A stretch of 7,259 nucleotides of DNA from a bacterium (GCA_021767885.1 JAASSM010000074.1:1-7259), one strand, 5' to 3'; positions 1 through 6,922 are shown, counted from the stretch's first letter. Translations and numbers: made by a program. Notes: generated from the sequence alone by a model not told the origin.

Positions 1-1
1 C

Positions 2-991
2 CGGGTGTACGACGAGGATGGCGAGATGGTGGATGGCCACGGCGTGAACGTCACCGGCATCCTCGGTCTGGGTACCGAGATCGTGGCCAGTGACAACTGG
101 TCCTTCGACGTGGGCGTCAAGTACCACCTGCTGCTCGGCCAGGACAAGGACTCCGTGGGCCTGAGCAGCTTCTGGGGTCCCGAGCACGTGGACGCCAACA
201 AGGGCATCCTGCAGGGCCTGGTCGGCGTGAACTACTGGTTCGGCAACCCCGACCGCGACGGTGACGGGATCCCCAATGACCGCGACGCCGATCCGGACGC
301 TCCCGAGGACTTCGACGGCTACCGCGACGAGGACGGTGCCCCCGACCTCGACAACGACAACGACGGCATCCCCGACACCGAGGACGGCGCACCGGACGAC
401 GCCGAGGACCGGGACGGTTTCCAGGACGCCGACGGCATCCCTGATCCCGACAACGATGGCGACGGCGTGATCGATGCCCGCGACGGCGCCCCCGACGCGG
501 CGGAGGACATGGATGGCTTCCAGGACGAGGACGGCGTTCCCGATCCCGACAACGACGGCGACGGGGTCCTCGACGGGGACGACCGCTGCCCCGGCACCCC
601 CGCCGGCATCGAGGTGGACGCCGAGGGTTGCCCGGTGGCCGAGGAGATCCGCGAGGATCTGGTGCTCGAGGGCGTGACCTTCAAGCTGGGCAGCGCGGAG
701 CTGACGACCGACTCGGCCGAGCAGCTCGACGAGGTGGCCGAGAGCCTGCGGGCCTGGCCCGAGGTCCGCGTCGAGGTGGCCGGCTACACCGACAGCAGTG
801 GACCGGCGGAGCTGAACCGTCGCCTGTCCCAGGAGCGTGCCGACTCGGTGCGGAACTTCCTCGTCGCCCGGGGCATCGATCCGGACCGCATCGTGGCCAC
901 CGGCTACGGCGAGCAGGATCCCGTGGCCAGCAACGAGACGCGGGAGGGGCGGGCCCAGAACCGCCGCGTGGAGTTGCGGCGGCTCGACTAG
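2..991 (+). CDS. OmpA-family outer-membrane protein with TSP3-type repeats (5' partial)
   Basis: The reading frame is open from the left edge, so the true start lies upstream; the GTG at 5 is internal. Counting the first codon (2-4) as residue 1, residues 1 to about 82 look like the last strands of an outer-membrane beta-barrel, with alternating hydrophobic stretches such as FDVGVKYHLLLG and a strand ending in NYWFG. Residues 84-191 form an Asp-rich linker of 33-residue repeats with DNDGDG-type calcium-binding motifs, closing with a two-cysteine element (DRCPGTPAG...EGCPV) typical of thrombospondin type 3 repeats in such proteins. Residues about 215-329 are an OmpA C-terminal domain. D264 (in YTDSSG) and R279 (in LSQER) match the Asp/Arg pair that binds diaminopimelate in OmpA, and GRAQNRRVEL is the usual family ending. 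The protein likely ties the outer membrane to peptidoglycan. The family call is secure; what the barrel carries or binds is unknown. Confidence 0.93.
   Translation, partial: RVYDEDGEMVDGHGVNVTGILGLGTEIVASDNWSFDVGVKYHLLLGQDKDSVGLSSFWGPEHVDANKGILQGLVGVNYWFGNPDRDGDGIPNDRDADPDAPEDFDGYRDEDGAPDLDNDNDGIPDTEDGAPDDAEDRDGFQDADGIPDPDNDGDGVIDARDGAPDAAEDMDGFQDEDGVPDPDNDGDGVLDGDDRCPGTPAGIEVDAEGCPVAEEIREDLVLEGVTFKLGSAELTTDSAEQLDEVAESLRAWPEVRVEVAGYTDSSGPAELNRRLSQERADSVRNFLVARGIDPDRIVATGYGEQDPVASNETREGRAQNRRVELRRLD
251..574 (+). repeat. 99-bp in-frame tandem repeat (three units plus a 27-bp partial)
   Basis: Units begin at 251, 350 and 449, with a fourth cut short after 548-574. Each full unit encodes 33 residues on the plan DxDxDGxxD / xxDGAPDxA / EDxDGFQDx / DGxPDP. 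Units 2 and 3 are closest to each other; unit 1 has drifted (DADPDAP in the second block, GYRDE in the third). The exact 99-bp period suggests unit duplication inside the gene. The Asp spacing resembles the calcium-binding DxDxDG loops of thrombospondin type 3 repeats, so the segment is probably a calcium-stiffened periplasmic spacer between barrel and peptidoglycan-binding domain. Confidence 0.88.
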
Positions 992-1061
992 GCCCCCCGG
1001 GTGGTCGGCGGCCGCTCGCTCGACGGGCGAGGCGCTGATCACCGATACCCGGCGGTGACCG

Positions 1062-1092
1062 GCCGGCCGCGGGTGGACAACCCGCGGCCGGC
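1062..1092 (+). terminator. Perfect 13-bp stem-loop after the OmpA gene
   Basis: The arms at 1062-1074 and 1080-1092 are exactly complementary, with a five-base loop GGACA. It lies 70 bases past the OmpA-family stop codon and is a good candidate for that gene's intrinsic terminator. The following bases (GCATATCTT) are only weakly T-rich, so termination may be incomplete or need a factor. A smaller hairpin (TCACCG 1039-1044 with CGGTGA 1053-1058) precedes it. The stem ends only 15 bases before the next start codon, so it could also act as a regulatory structure for that gene. Confidence 0.6.
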
Positions 1093-1101
1093 GCATATCT
1101 T
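1074..1101 (+). promoter_or_regulatory. Candidate sigma-70-type promoter giving a leaderless mRNA
   Basis: TGGACA at 1074-1079 matches five of six bases of TTGACA, and TATCTT at 1096-1101 matches four of six of TATAAT, with a 16-base spacer. Transcription would then start at or very near the A of the ATG at 1108, giving an mRNA with no leader. In keeping with this, no convincing ribosome binding site is seen before 1108 (only CCGGGG). The -35 box lies in the loop of the preceding hairpin. This is inference from sequence only. Confidence 0.4.
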
Positions 1102-1107
1102 CCGGGG

Positions 1108-2499
1108 ATGCCCGCCGCCACCGCACTCCCCGTGACGCTGTCGCGCCTGACGCGATTCTGGCTCCCGCTGCAGGCCACCTGGCTGATGATGGCCGTGGAG
1201 GGCCCGTTCCTCGCGGCGATCATCGCCCGCCTGCCCGACCCCAAGTTCAACCTGGCGGCCTATGGCGTGGCCTTCGCCTTCGCGATCATCGTGGAGGCGC
1301 CGGTGATCATGATGCTCTCGGCCGCCACCGCGCTGGTGGACGCCCGTCCCGGCTACCGGGCGCTGCGGCGGTACGCGCACGCGCTCAACGCGGCGATCAC
1401 GGTGATCATGCTGGTGCTGCTGGCCACCGGCGCCATGGACTGGCTCCTGCGCGGACCGCTGCACCTGGATCCCACCGTGGCCGACCTCACCGCCCGCGCC
1501 CTGTGGATCCTGCTGCCCTGGCCGGCGGCCATCGGCTACCGGCGGTTCTACCAGGGCATCCTGATCCGTGCGGGCCTCACCCGCCGCGTGGCGTGGGGCA
1601 CGGTGCTGCGCCTGATCAGCATGAGCGCCGCGGCGCTGATCGCCCGGACCGCCGGCCTGCCGGGCGCCCTGACCGGTGCGGTGGCCCTCAGCGCCGGCGT
1701 CTGCACGGAGGCCGTGGCCAGCCGCCTGATGGCCTGGCGGACGGTGCGCGAGCTCCCGGACACCGCACCGCCACCGGCCGGCGCCGATGCCGCCAGGGGC
1801 GGCCACGGCGCGGCGGACCTCTCCTGGCGGGGCCTGACGGCGTTCTACTGGCCGCTCGCGTTGACGAGCACCATCTCCCTGGCCGTCCATCCCCTGGTGA
1901 CCTTCTTCATGGGCCGGGCGGCGGCACCGCTGGAATCGCTGGCGGTGCTGCCGGTGATCAACGCCCTGGTCTTCCTCTTCCGCACGCCCGGCCTCAGCTA
2001 CCAGGAGACGGCCATCGCCATGCTCGGTCACGGGCCGCAGAACCTGCAGCCGGTGCTCCGCTTCGCCGGCCTGCTGGGGATCGCCGCCAGCCTGGGCCTG
2101 ACGCTGGTGGCCTGGACCCCGCTGGCCCGCTGGTGGTTCGAGGGCGTATCCGGGCTGACGCCGGAGCTGGCGGCGTTCGCGCGCGGACCCGCGCAGATCC
2201 TGGCCGTCATGCCGCTGCTCTCGGTGGCGCTGAATCTCGAGCGCGCGCTGCTGGTGCATGGGCGGCGGACGGCCCCGGTGACCTCCGCCAGCGCCCTGGA
2301 GGTGGGCGTGATCGCCGCGGTGCTGGCCCTCTGCGTCGGGCCGCTCGGCATGATCGGCGCCACGTCCGCGGCCCTGGCCTTCCTCGCCGGCCGGCTCGCG
2401 GCCAACGGCCATCTCCTGCGCCCGGCGCGGTCGGTGGTGGCGATGGTGGCCGCCCGGCGCCGGCCCGATGTGCGCCCTGCGGCCACCGGGACCGGCTGA
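1108..2499 (+). CDS. ANKH-like multidrug/oligosaccharidyl-lipid/polysaccharide (MOP)-type transporter
   Basis: The 463-residue protein is almost wholly hydrophobic with about twelve predicted membrane helices, in two sets of six split by a hydrophilic loop at about residues 211-245. Each half opens with a related segment: RFWLPLQATW (from residue 16) and AFYWPLALTS (from 245), the internal duplication expected of the MOP superfamily (MATE, Wzx, MurJ). The second-half segment FYWPLAL...HPLVTFFMGR is strikingly like the matching part of vertebrate ANKH as I remember it (FWWPLAL...RPIVNLFVSR), and the overall length is similar. ANKH exports small anions such as citrate and is tied to ATP and pyrophosphate release; the substrate of bacterial relatives is not known to me. 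An ordinary MATE or Wzx flippase is the main alternative. The ATG at 1108 starts just before the first helix; there is no clear ribosome binding site. The gene stands alone, between a plus-strand OmpA gene and a convergent neighbour. Confidence 0.72.
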   Translation: MPAATALPVTLSRLTRFWLPLQATWLMMAVEGPFLAAIIARLPDPKFNLAAYGVAFAFAIIVEAPVIMMLSAATALVDARPGYRALRRYAHALNAAITVIMLVLLATGAMDWLLRGPLHLDPTVADLTARALWILLPWPAAIGYRRFYQGILIRAGLTRRVAWGTVLRLISMSAAALIARTAGLPGALTGAVALSAGVCTEAVASRLMAWRTVRELPDTAPPPAGADAARGGHGAADLSWRGLTAFYWPLALTSTISLAVHPLVTFFMGRAAAPLESLAVLPVINALVFLFRTPGLSYQETAIAMLGHGPQNLQPVLRFAGLLGIAASLGLTLVAWTPLARWWFEGVSGLTPELAAFARGPAQILAVMPLLSVALNLERALLVHGRRTAPVTSASALEVGVIAAVLALCVGPLGMIGATSAALAFLAGRLAANGHLLRPARSVVAMVAARRRPDVRPAATGTG

Positions 2500-2513
2500 G
2501 GGTCCAGGAACCA

Positions 2514-2545
2514 CGGCGCCGCGGACCCGGGGGCCCGCGGCGCCG
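2514..2545. terminator. 11-bp hairpin between convergent genes, possible two-way terminator
   Basis: Arms at 2514-2524 (CGGCGCCGCGG) and 2535-2545 (CCGCGGCGCCG) pair perfectly around a ten-base GC-rich loop. The hairpin sits 15 bases after the plus-strand transporter stop and 26 bases beyond the minus-strand PilZ stop, the right place to stop both transcripts. There is no T tract on either strand, so intrinsic termination is uncertain. A second small inverted repeat (GATCGGC 2550-2556 with GCCGATC 2574-2580) overlaps the PilZ gene's end. Confidence 0.5.
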
Positions 2546-2570
2546 CTCCGATCGGCCGGCCTGGGGAGAA

Positions 2571-3866
2571 TCAGCCGATCTCGAGTTCCGCTCCGCCGGT
2601 GGCCAGGCGCGCGTGGTGCCGGTCCTGGATGTAGCGCCGGACCATGGCCAGCGCGCGGTCGTCCTCGGGCGCGGAGAACTCCAGCCCGAGCGTGGTGCCC
2701 CGGCTGCCCGGTTCCTCCGGATTGACGTGCACCCGGCGGACCACCGCCGGCAGGGTGACGCTCTCGAAGCCCGCGGGCAGATCGATGACCACCGTCACCG
2801 GCGACCCGCCCTTGAAGCCGGAGATGATGGCGTTGTTGCCCAGGAGCACCTTGACGCCGGTGTAGCTGAGATCCAGGACGCGCATGGGGATCGCACGCGA
2901 GACCAGGGTGGACTGGACCTGCGCGTCGAGGTCCCTCTGGACCGTCCCCTGCACCCGCTCCGGCGGCTCGAGGCGGAAGGCGCCGCGGCGCTGTCCGTAG
3001 GTCACCGCGGCCGGATACGCGAGTTCCAGCGTGGGCAGGGCGATGTCGTCGTCCAGCCAGACGTGATCGTGCGCGACCACCGGGCAGTGGCACTGCAGCA
3101 GCTTGTCCTGGAGGATGAACACCAGCTCCACCTTCTCGGGCACGTCGGCGGCGTCCTCCAGGGACGTGCGACGGGCGCAGGTCAGCGACAGGCGCTCGCC
3201 GTCGGGCTGATAGTTGCGGGCGAGGAAGGTGGCCTGCAGCAGCTCGAGCCGGTCGCCCTCGGTGGGGATCTTGACCTCCACGTCGGCGCCGCTCTCGGCC
3301 AGGTGCTGCATGATGCGGCGCACCACCTGGTCCTCGGTGATGGACTCCTCGCCCCGTCCCACCCTGACGTGGCCGCCGCCGATGGCCTGGGTGAGCCAGT
3401 CGCAGCTCAGCAGCCGCGGCGCCAGGTCGATCACCAGGTCGAGCCGTCCCTCGGCCACGGCCACCCGGAACAGGAAGTTGCGCGCCCCGTCGCAGACCAC
3501 GCGGAACTGGTTGTTGTCGTGCACCAGGAAGTCCTGGTCGCCCACCCAGGGCAGGCCGCTGTCGGCCAGCGCGAACTGCACCCGCCGGCAGAAGGCGTCC
3601 AGCCCGTCGCCGACGGCATTGGCGGGATCGGAGTCGCCGGCGAGCGCGGTCGCGAAGTGGCTGGCCAGCCGTTCCTCGCAGCCCAGCAGCAGACGCCGGA
3701 CGGGACCGCCGGGGAAGTGGGCCGCGGCCACCGACTGGAACCGGAACTCCCGGCGGTCCACCTGGACCAGGTCGCAGGCGAGGATCTCGCCGGGGACCGC
3801 CGCGATGGCGGCCTCCAGGACGGAGCGACAGATGGCGTGCAGGTGATCGGTCAGGAGCTTGGCCAT
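2571..3866 (-). CDS. PilZ-domain c-di-GMP receptor with YcgR-like middle and CheX-like N-terminal region
   Basis: The 431-residue protein ends in a PilZ domain (about residues 290-415) with both c-di-GMP-binding signatures: RxxxR at R294-R298 (in QRRGAFR) and DxSxxG at D332-G337 (DLSYTG). Residues about 180-290 look like the PilZN/YcgR N-terminal barrel that normally precedes PilZ and leads straight into the QRR motif. The first 160 residues are an extra domain I cannot name firmly; the pattern of a helical segment (GDGLDAFCRRVQFAL, 86-100) followed by strands (FRVAVAEGRLDLVIDLA) recalls CheC/CheX chemotaxis phosphatases, but the Glu and Asn of their active site are not evident. It lacks a signal peptide and membrane helices, so it should be cytoplasmic. 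It probably couples c-di-GMP to motility, secretion or surface behaviour; no flagellar or chemotaxis genes are in view. The ATG at 3866 is preceded by AAGAGGG (3877-3883) at a ten-base spacing. Confidence 0.85.
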   Translation of the reverse strand: MAKLLTDHLHAICRSVLEAAIAAVPGEILACDLVQVDRREFRFQSVAAAHFPGGPVRRLLLGCEERLASHFATALAGDSDPANAVGDGLDAFCRRVQFALADSGLPWVGDQDFLVHDNNQFRVVCDGARNFLFRVAVAEGRLDLVIDLAPRLLSCDWLTQAIGGGHVRVGRGEESITEDQVVRRIMQHLAESGADVEVKIPTEGDRLELLQATFLARNYQPDGERLSLTCARRTSLEDAADVPEKVELVFILQDKLLQCHCPVVAHDHVWLDDDIALPTLELAYPAAVTYGQRRGAFRLEPPERVQGTVQRDLDAQVQSTLVSRAIPMRVLDLSYTGVKVLLGNNAIISGFKGGSPVTVVIDLPAGFESVTLPAVVRRVHVNPEEPGSRGTTLGLEFSAPEDDRALAMVRRYIQDRHHARLATGGAELEIG

Positions 3867-3883
3867 GCTCGCAGATCCCTCTT

Positions 3884-3898
3884 CGTCACGGGGTGACG
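3884..3898 (-). promoter_or_regulatory. Small inverted repeat just upstream of the PilZ gene ribosome binding site
   Basis: CGTCAC (3884-3889) and GTGACG (3893-3898) form a six-base palindrome around GGG, directly against the AAGAGGG ribosome binding site of the PilZ gene. It could be an operator half-site pair or a small 5'-UTR hairpin. The rest of the 129-base gap from 3867 to 3995 shows no strong promoter on the minus strand; GATATCC (near 3941-3947) is the only -10-like match and has no good -35. Such short palindromes arise by chance, so confidence is low. Confidence 0.22.
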
Positions 3899-3995
3899 GT
3901 GCAGCGCGACCCGCGGGGTGGGTCGACGCGACCTTCTCCAGGGATATCGGCCGTCTCCGGCGGGGATTGAGCGCTAGATGCAGACGCGTGGAGCG

Positions 3996-4790
3996 TCAGG
4001 CCTCCAGGGCCGCCATCACGGCCCCGGCCAGGTCGCCAGGGGTGGCCGCGTCCGCGGTGATCACGCGGCGCCATCCCGCGGCCGTGGCCGCGCGGGCGGT
4101 GACCGGGCCGATGCACACCGCCGGCACGCGGGCGTGCAGCCGGTGGCCGGGCAGGCCGCCATCGAGGCCGCGCACGGCCGACGGCGAGGCGAAGGTCACC
4201 GCCGCCACCGCGCCCTCGCGGATCGCGGCCGCCGCCTCCGGCGGGGGCGGCACCACCAGCGTACGGTAGACCGTCAGGGCGTCCACGTCCGCCCCCAGGC
4301 CGGTCAGCGCCTGCTCCAGCACCGCCGGGGCCCGATCGCCGCGCAGACGCAGGACCCGCGTAGCGGGCGGCAGCTCCACGGTGGCGAAGGCCGCGATCAG
4401 GGCCTCGCCGGTGCTGGCGTCGGGCACCAGGTCGGGTGGACGACCGAGATCGGCCAGGGCCGCGGCGGTGCCCGGCCCCACCGCGGCCAGGAGGCATTCC
4501 GGCGGCAGGGGCACCAGGCCACGGGCCCGGGCCAGCTCGGCGAGGTGGGTGACGGCATTGGGACTGGTGAAGACCAGCCAGCGGTAACGGTCGAGATCCG
4601 GCAGATCGTCGGGCGTGGCCGCGGCCTCGATGCGCAGCACCGGGCAGGCCAGCCCACGCAGGCCATGGGCCGCCAGGGCGGCGGCCAGGGGGGCGGCCTG
4701 GGCGGCCGCCCGGGTGATCAGGACGGCGGTGCGGCCAGCCCATCGGCGGGCCGCCCCGCCCGGATCGTGGCCTCGCGGACGGGCGGGCAT
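3996..4790 (-). CDS. hemD: Uroporphyrinogen-III synthase
   Basis: The enzyme closes linear hydroxymethylbilane into uroporphyrinogen III with inversion of ring D, the branch point to haem, sirohaem and cobalamin, in the cytoplasm. At 264 residues it has the usual length. Family landmarks appear in order: AVLITR near the N terminus, VFTSPNAV (the TSxNAV motif), AVGPGTAAAL, the central LRLRGDRA, then in the second lobe VTFASPSAV and CIGPVTARAATAAGW, matching the two alternating lobes of the fold. HemD sequences diverge strongly, so this motif order matters more than identity. The ATG at 4790 lies one base after the stop of the upstream peptidase gene (TGAGATG), suggesting translational coupling; a GGAGGAG at 4804-4810 is 13 bases away, rather far. 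The first 20 or so residues (Arg/Gly/Pro-rich) look dispensable, but no later in-frame start is obvious. No other haem gene is adjacent, whereas hemC or hemA often is. Confidence 0.9.
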   Translation of the reverse strand: MPARPRGHDPGGAARRWAGRTAVLITRAAAQAAPLAAALAAHGLRGLACPVLRIEAAATPDDLPDLDRYRWLVFTSPNAVTHLAELARARGLVPLPPECLLAAVGPGTAAALADLGRPPDLVPDASTGEALIAAFATVELPPATRVLRLRGDRAPAVLEQALTGLGADVDALTVYRTLVVPPPPEAAAAIREGAVAAVTFASPSAVRGLDGGLPGHRLHARVPAVCIGPVTARAATAAGWRRVITADAATPGDLAGAVMAALEA

Positions 4791-4791
4791 C

Positions 4792-6852
4792 TCAGCGCAC
4801 CGTCTCCTCCACCGGCACCGGGGGTTCGGCGCCGCTGGCGTCGGGGTCGTCCAGCAGGTAGTGGCGGAACCACTCCAGCTCGCGGCTCTGGTAGTCGAGC
4901 ATGTGGCCGGGGCGGTTGATGCCGTGGCCCTCGTCGGGGTAGAGGACCAGGCGGCTGGGCACGCCGTTGAGCTGCAGGTAGCTGAACATCTCGATGGACT
5001 GGCGCGGGTCCACCGGCTCGTCCTCCAGGCCGTGCATGATGAGGGTGGGCGTGCGGATCTGCGCGGCGCGCGAGGCGGGGCTGTGCTCCCACATCAGCTC
5101 CAGGTCTCCCGCCCAGGGCTGGTCGTAGCTGTCGATGAAGAGCTGCGGGTTGTTCTGGCCCATGGCCGAGGTGTAGTTCCAGATGCCGGCGATGGACACC
5201 GCGCAGGCGAAGCGGTCGGTGCGGCTGACCACCACGTTGGTCATCAGGCCGCCGTAGCTGTAGCCGGTGAAGCCGAGGCGGTCGGGGTCCATGGTGCCGC
5301 GCGCGACCAGCTCGTCCACGGCCCGCATGAGATCCTGGAAGTCGTCCGTGCCGAAGTTGCGATGGACGCCGCGCAGGAACTCCTCGCCGTAGGCGGTACC
5401 ACCTCGCGGGTTGGCGATGAAGACGGCGAACCCCTGGTGCGCCAGCACCTGCCAGGGATAGCGCGTGGTCCAGGCGTTGCCGTAGCGATGGTACGGGCCG
5501 CCGTGCATCTCGATGATGCCGGGCAGGGCGTCGCGCTCGTCGGCGCCGGGGGGCAGGAACAGGAAGCCCTCGACCACCACGCCCTCCTCGCCGGGCAGCT
5601 GCAGCTTGCGGGCCGGCTGCAGGCCGAAGGCCTCCACGGCATCGTCCACGGTGTCCAGGGGACGGGGGCGGTCGCGGTCGATGGGGCGGGTGTAGAGGGT
5701 GCCCGGCAGGTGCAGCGCCGACTCCACGTAGGCCAGGGTCCCGCCGGCGAGCGACCAGCCGTCGAGGTTGCCGTCCAGCCCGGTCACCGGCTCGAGCCGG
5801 CGGGTGTTGACGCCCACGCGATAGAGGTCGTGGGTGGTGCCGCGGGAGGCGTCGAGATAGATGGTCTTGCCATCGGCGCTCCAGACCGGCGCGTGGGCGG
5901 GTGTCGAACCGGTGCCGCCCAGGGTGTGCTGGGTGTCCGGCGTCAGCACCACCGTCTTGCCGTCGCGCTGATCGTGGACCACCAGGTCCTTGAGGTTCAG
6001 GTAGGCGCGGTAGGCGTCCTCGCGGTCGGTGAAGAAGGCCACGTGCCGGCCGGAGGGCGAGAAGGCGGCCAGGGAGGCGTGGCGGTCGGGATCGGAGATG
6101 TCGGTCCACTGGCCGCTGGCCACGTCCACCAGGGCCACGCGCTGCTCCTCGTCCACCAGGCTGGAGAACCGCGGATTGTAGGTCACGGCGAGCGTGGCGC
6201 CATCGGGGGACCAGGCCACGTGGTGGACATGGTACGGGGGGTCGCTGAGACGGCGCGGCACGCGGTCGTCCCCGGCGACGGTCCGATCGCCGGCCGGAAC
6301 CAGCCAGAGCTGCGGGTAGGTGGCGGGATCCTCGAGGCGGTCGCGGACGATCCAGTCGGCGCGGTCGTCCTCCTCCTCGGTCACGTCGGCGCCGGGATCC
6401 TCGCCGGCGGGGGCGAGCACGGCCAGCCACGTGCCGTCGGGAGACCACCAGAAGGCCCCCACGCCCTCGGCGAAGTCGGTGACCGGGCGAGGCTCGCTGC
6501 CGTCCAGGGGGTTGATCCAGACCTGGGCCTCGCCCTCGACGCCACGGCGGAAACTGAGCGCGCCGTCCGGCCGCCAGGCCAGGCCACCGGTGGCCTCGTC
6601 CTGCCAGGTGAGCCGCCGGGCCGGCGCGTCACCGGGGCCGGCGAGCCACAGCTCGGTCAGGCGGGCGTCCTCGGCGAGGTCGCGATGGCTGCGGGTCCAG
6701 GCCACGCGCTCGCCGTCGGGCGCGACCGTCACCGAGCCGATGGTGGGCACCTGGAGGAAGTCCTCCAGGGTGAAGGAACCGGGGGGATCCTGGGCGGTCG
6801 TGGCCGTGGCGAGCACCAGGAACAGGATCAGGGCAGGCAGACGACGGGGCAT
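4792..6852 (-). CDS. Secreted S9 family prolyl-oligopeptidase-like serine peptidase (S9C/DPP type)
   Basis: The 686-residue protein has an N-terminal signal peptide (MPRRLPALILFLVLATATTA, cleavage probable before Gln21), so it works in the periplasm or outside. Residues about 30-410 form a WD40/PD40-like beta-propeller, with repeated blade motifs APDGERVAW, WRPDGAL, WSPDGTWLAVL, WSPDGATLAV, FSPSGRHVAF and WSADGKTIYL. The C-terminal alpha/beta hydrolase domain carries HGGPYHRYG, NPRGGTAYGEEF, the nucleophile GYSYGG (Ser532), Asp611 (HGLEDEPVD) and His643 (DEGHGIN). The Ser-Asp-His spacing of 79 and 32 residues agrees with DPP IV and acylaminoacyl peptidases. It should cleave short peptides, releasing dipeptides or blocked N-terminal residues; exact specificity cannot be read, and the DPP IV double-Glu motif is not apparent. 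The ATG at 6852 is chosen because GGAGG (6859-6863) lies six bases ahead and the signal peptide begins there; an in-frame ATG at 6894 would overlap the probable promoter. Confidence 0.93.
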   Translation of the reverse strand: MPRRLPALILFLVLATATTAQDPPGSFTLEDFLQVPTIGSVTVAPDGERVAWTRSHRDLAEDARLTELWLAGPGDAPARRLTWQDEATGGLAWRPDGALSFRRGVEGEAQVWINPLDGSEPRPVTDFAEGVGAFWWSPDGTWLAVLAPAGEDPGADVTEEEDDRADWIVRDRLEDPATYPQLWLVPAGDRTVAGDDRVPRRLSDPPYHVHHVAWSPDGATLAVTYNPRFSSLVDEEQRVALVDVASGQWTDISDPDRHASLAAFSPSGRHVAFFTDREDAYRAYLNLKDLVVHDQRDGKTVVLTPDTQHTLGGTGSTPAHAPVWSADGKTIYLDASRGTTHDLYRVGVNTRRLEPVTGLDGNLDGWSLAGGTLAYVESALHLPGTLYTRPIDRDRPRPLDTVDDAVEAFGLQPARKLQLPGEEGVVVEGFLFLPPGADERDALPGIIEMHGGPYHRYGNAWTTRYPWQVLAHQGFAVFIANPRGGTAYGEEFLRGVHRNFGTDDFQDLMRAVDELVARGTMDPDRLGFTGYSYGGLMTNVVVSRTDRFACAVSIAGIWNYTSAMGQNNPQLFIDSYDQPWAGDLELMWEHSPASRAAQIRTPTLIMHGLEDEPVDPRQSIEMFSYLQLNGVPSRLVLYPDEGHGINRPGHMLDYQSRELEWFRHYLLDDPDASGAEPPVPVEETVR

Positions 6853-6858
6853 GACGGG

Positions 6859-6863
6859 CCTCC
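6859..6863 (-). promoter_or_regulatory. Ribosome binding site deciding the peptidase start
   Basis: On the minus strand GGAGG lies six bases before the ATG at 6852, a near-ideal Shine-Dalgarno spacing. It supports that start over the upstream in-frame ATG at 6894, which would add 14 residues (MGGPATADPIRRPV) ahead of the signal peptide. Confidence 0.8.
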
Positions 6864-6893
6864 GGATGGGGTCGGCAGTCGCGGGACCGCCCA

Positions 6894-6922
6894 ATCAAAA
6901 CCCATGGCCGGCCCCGGCACAA
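6894..6922 (-). promoter_or_regulatory. Candidate promoter for the peptidase-hemD transcript
   Basis: Reading the minus strand, TTGTGC (6917-6922) and TTTGAT (6894-6899) are separated by 17 bases and match three and four of six consensus bases. The TTTTGATT patch is the most AT-rich spot in this intergenic region. Transcription would begin near 6887, leaving a leader of about 35 bases with the GGAGG site. The -35 match is weak. Confidence 0.35.

Noticed and set aside
251..574. Direct repeats considered as a CRISPR array or mobile element
   Set aside because: The units are contiguous with no spacers, stay in frame and encode a known type of Asp-rich protein repeat.
1108..1130. Hairpin at 1062-1092 considered as a riboswitch for the transporter
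   Set aside because: It is a simple perfect stem with a five-base loop and no conserved aptamer-like features; a terminator explains it better.
1039..3093. Long minus-strand open frame (684 codons) opposite the transporter
   Set aside because: It overlaps the PilZ gene in another frame and the whole transporter on the opposite strand, with low-complexity composition; a shadow.
1503..3896. Long plus-strand open frame (797 codons) spanning the transporter and PilZ genes
   Set aside because: It crosses two real genes and their terminator region, is Arg/Gly/Pro-rich and has no recognisable motif.
6853..6894. Earlier in-frame ATG for the peptidase at 6894
   Set aside because: It would put 14 non-hydrophobic residues before the signal peptide, has no good ribosome binding site and overlaps the likely -10 box, while the ATG at 6852 has GGAGG at ideal spacing.
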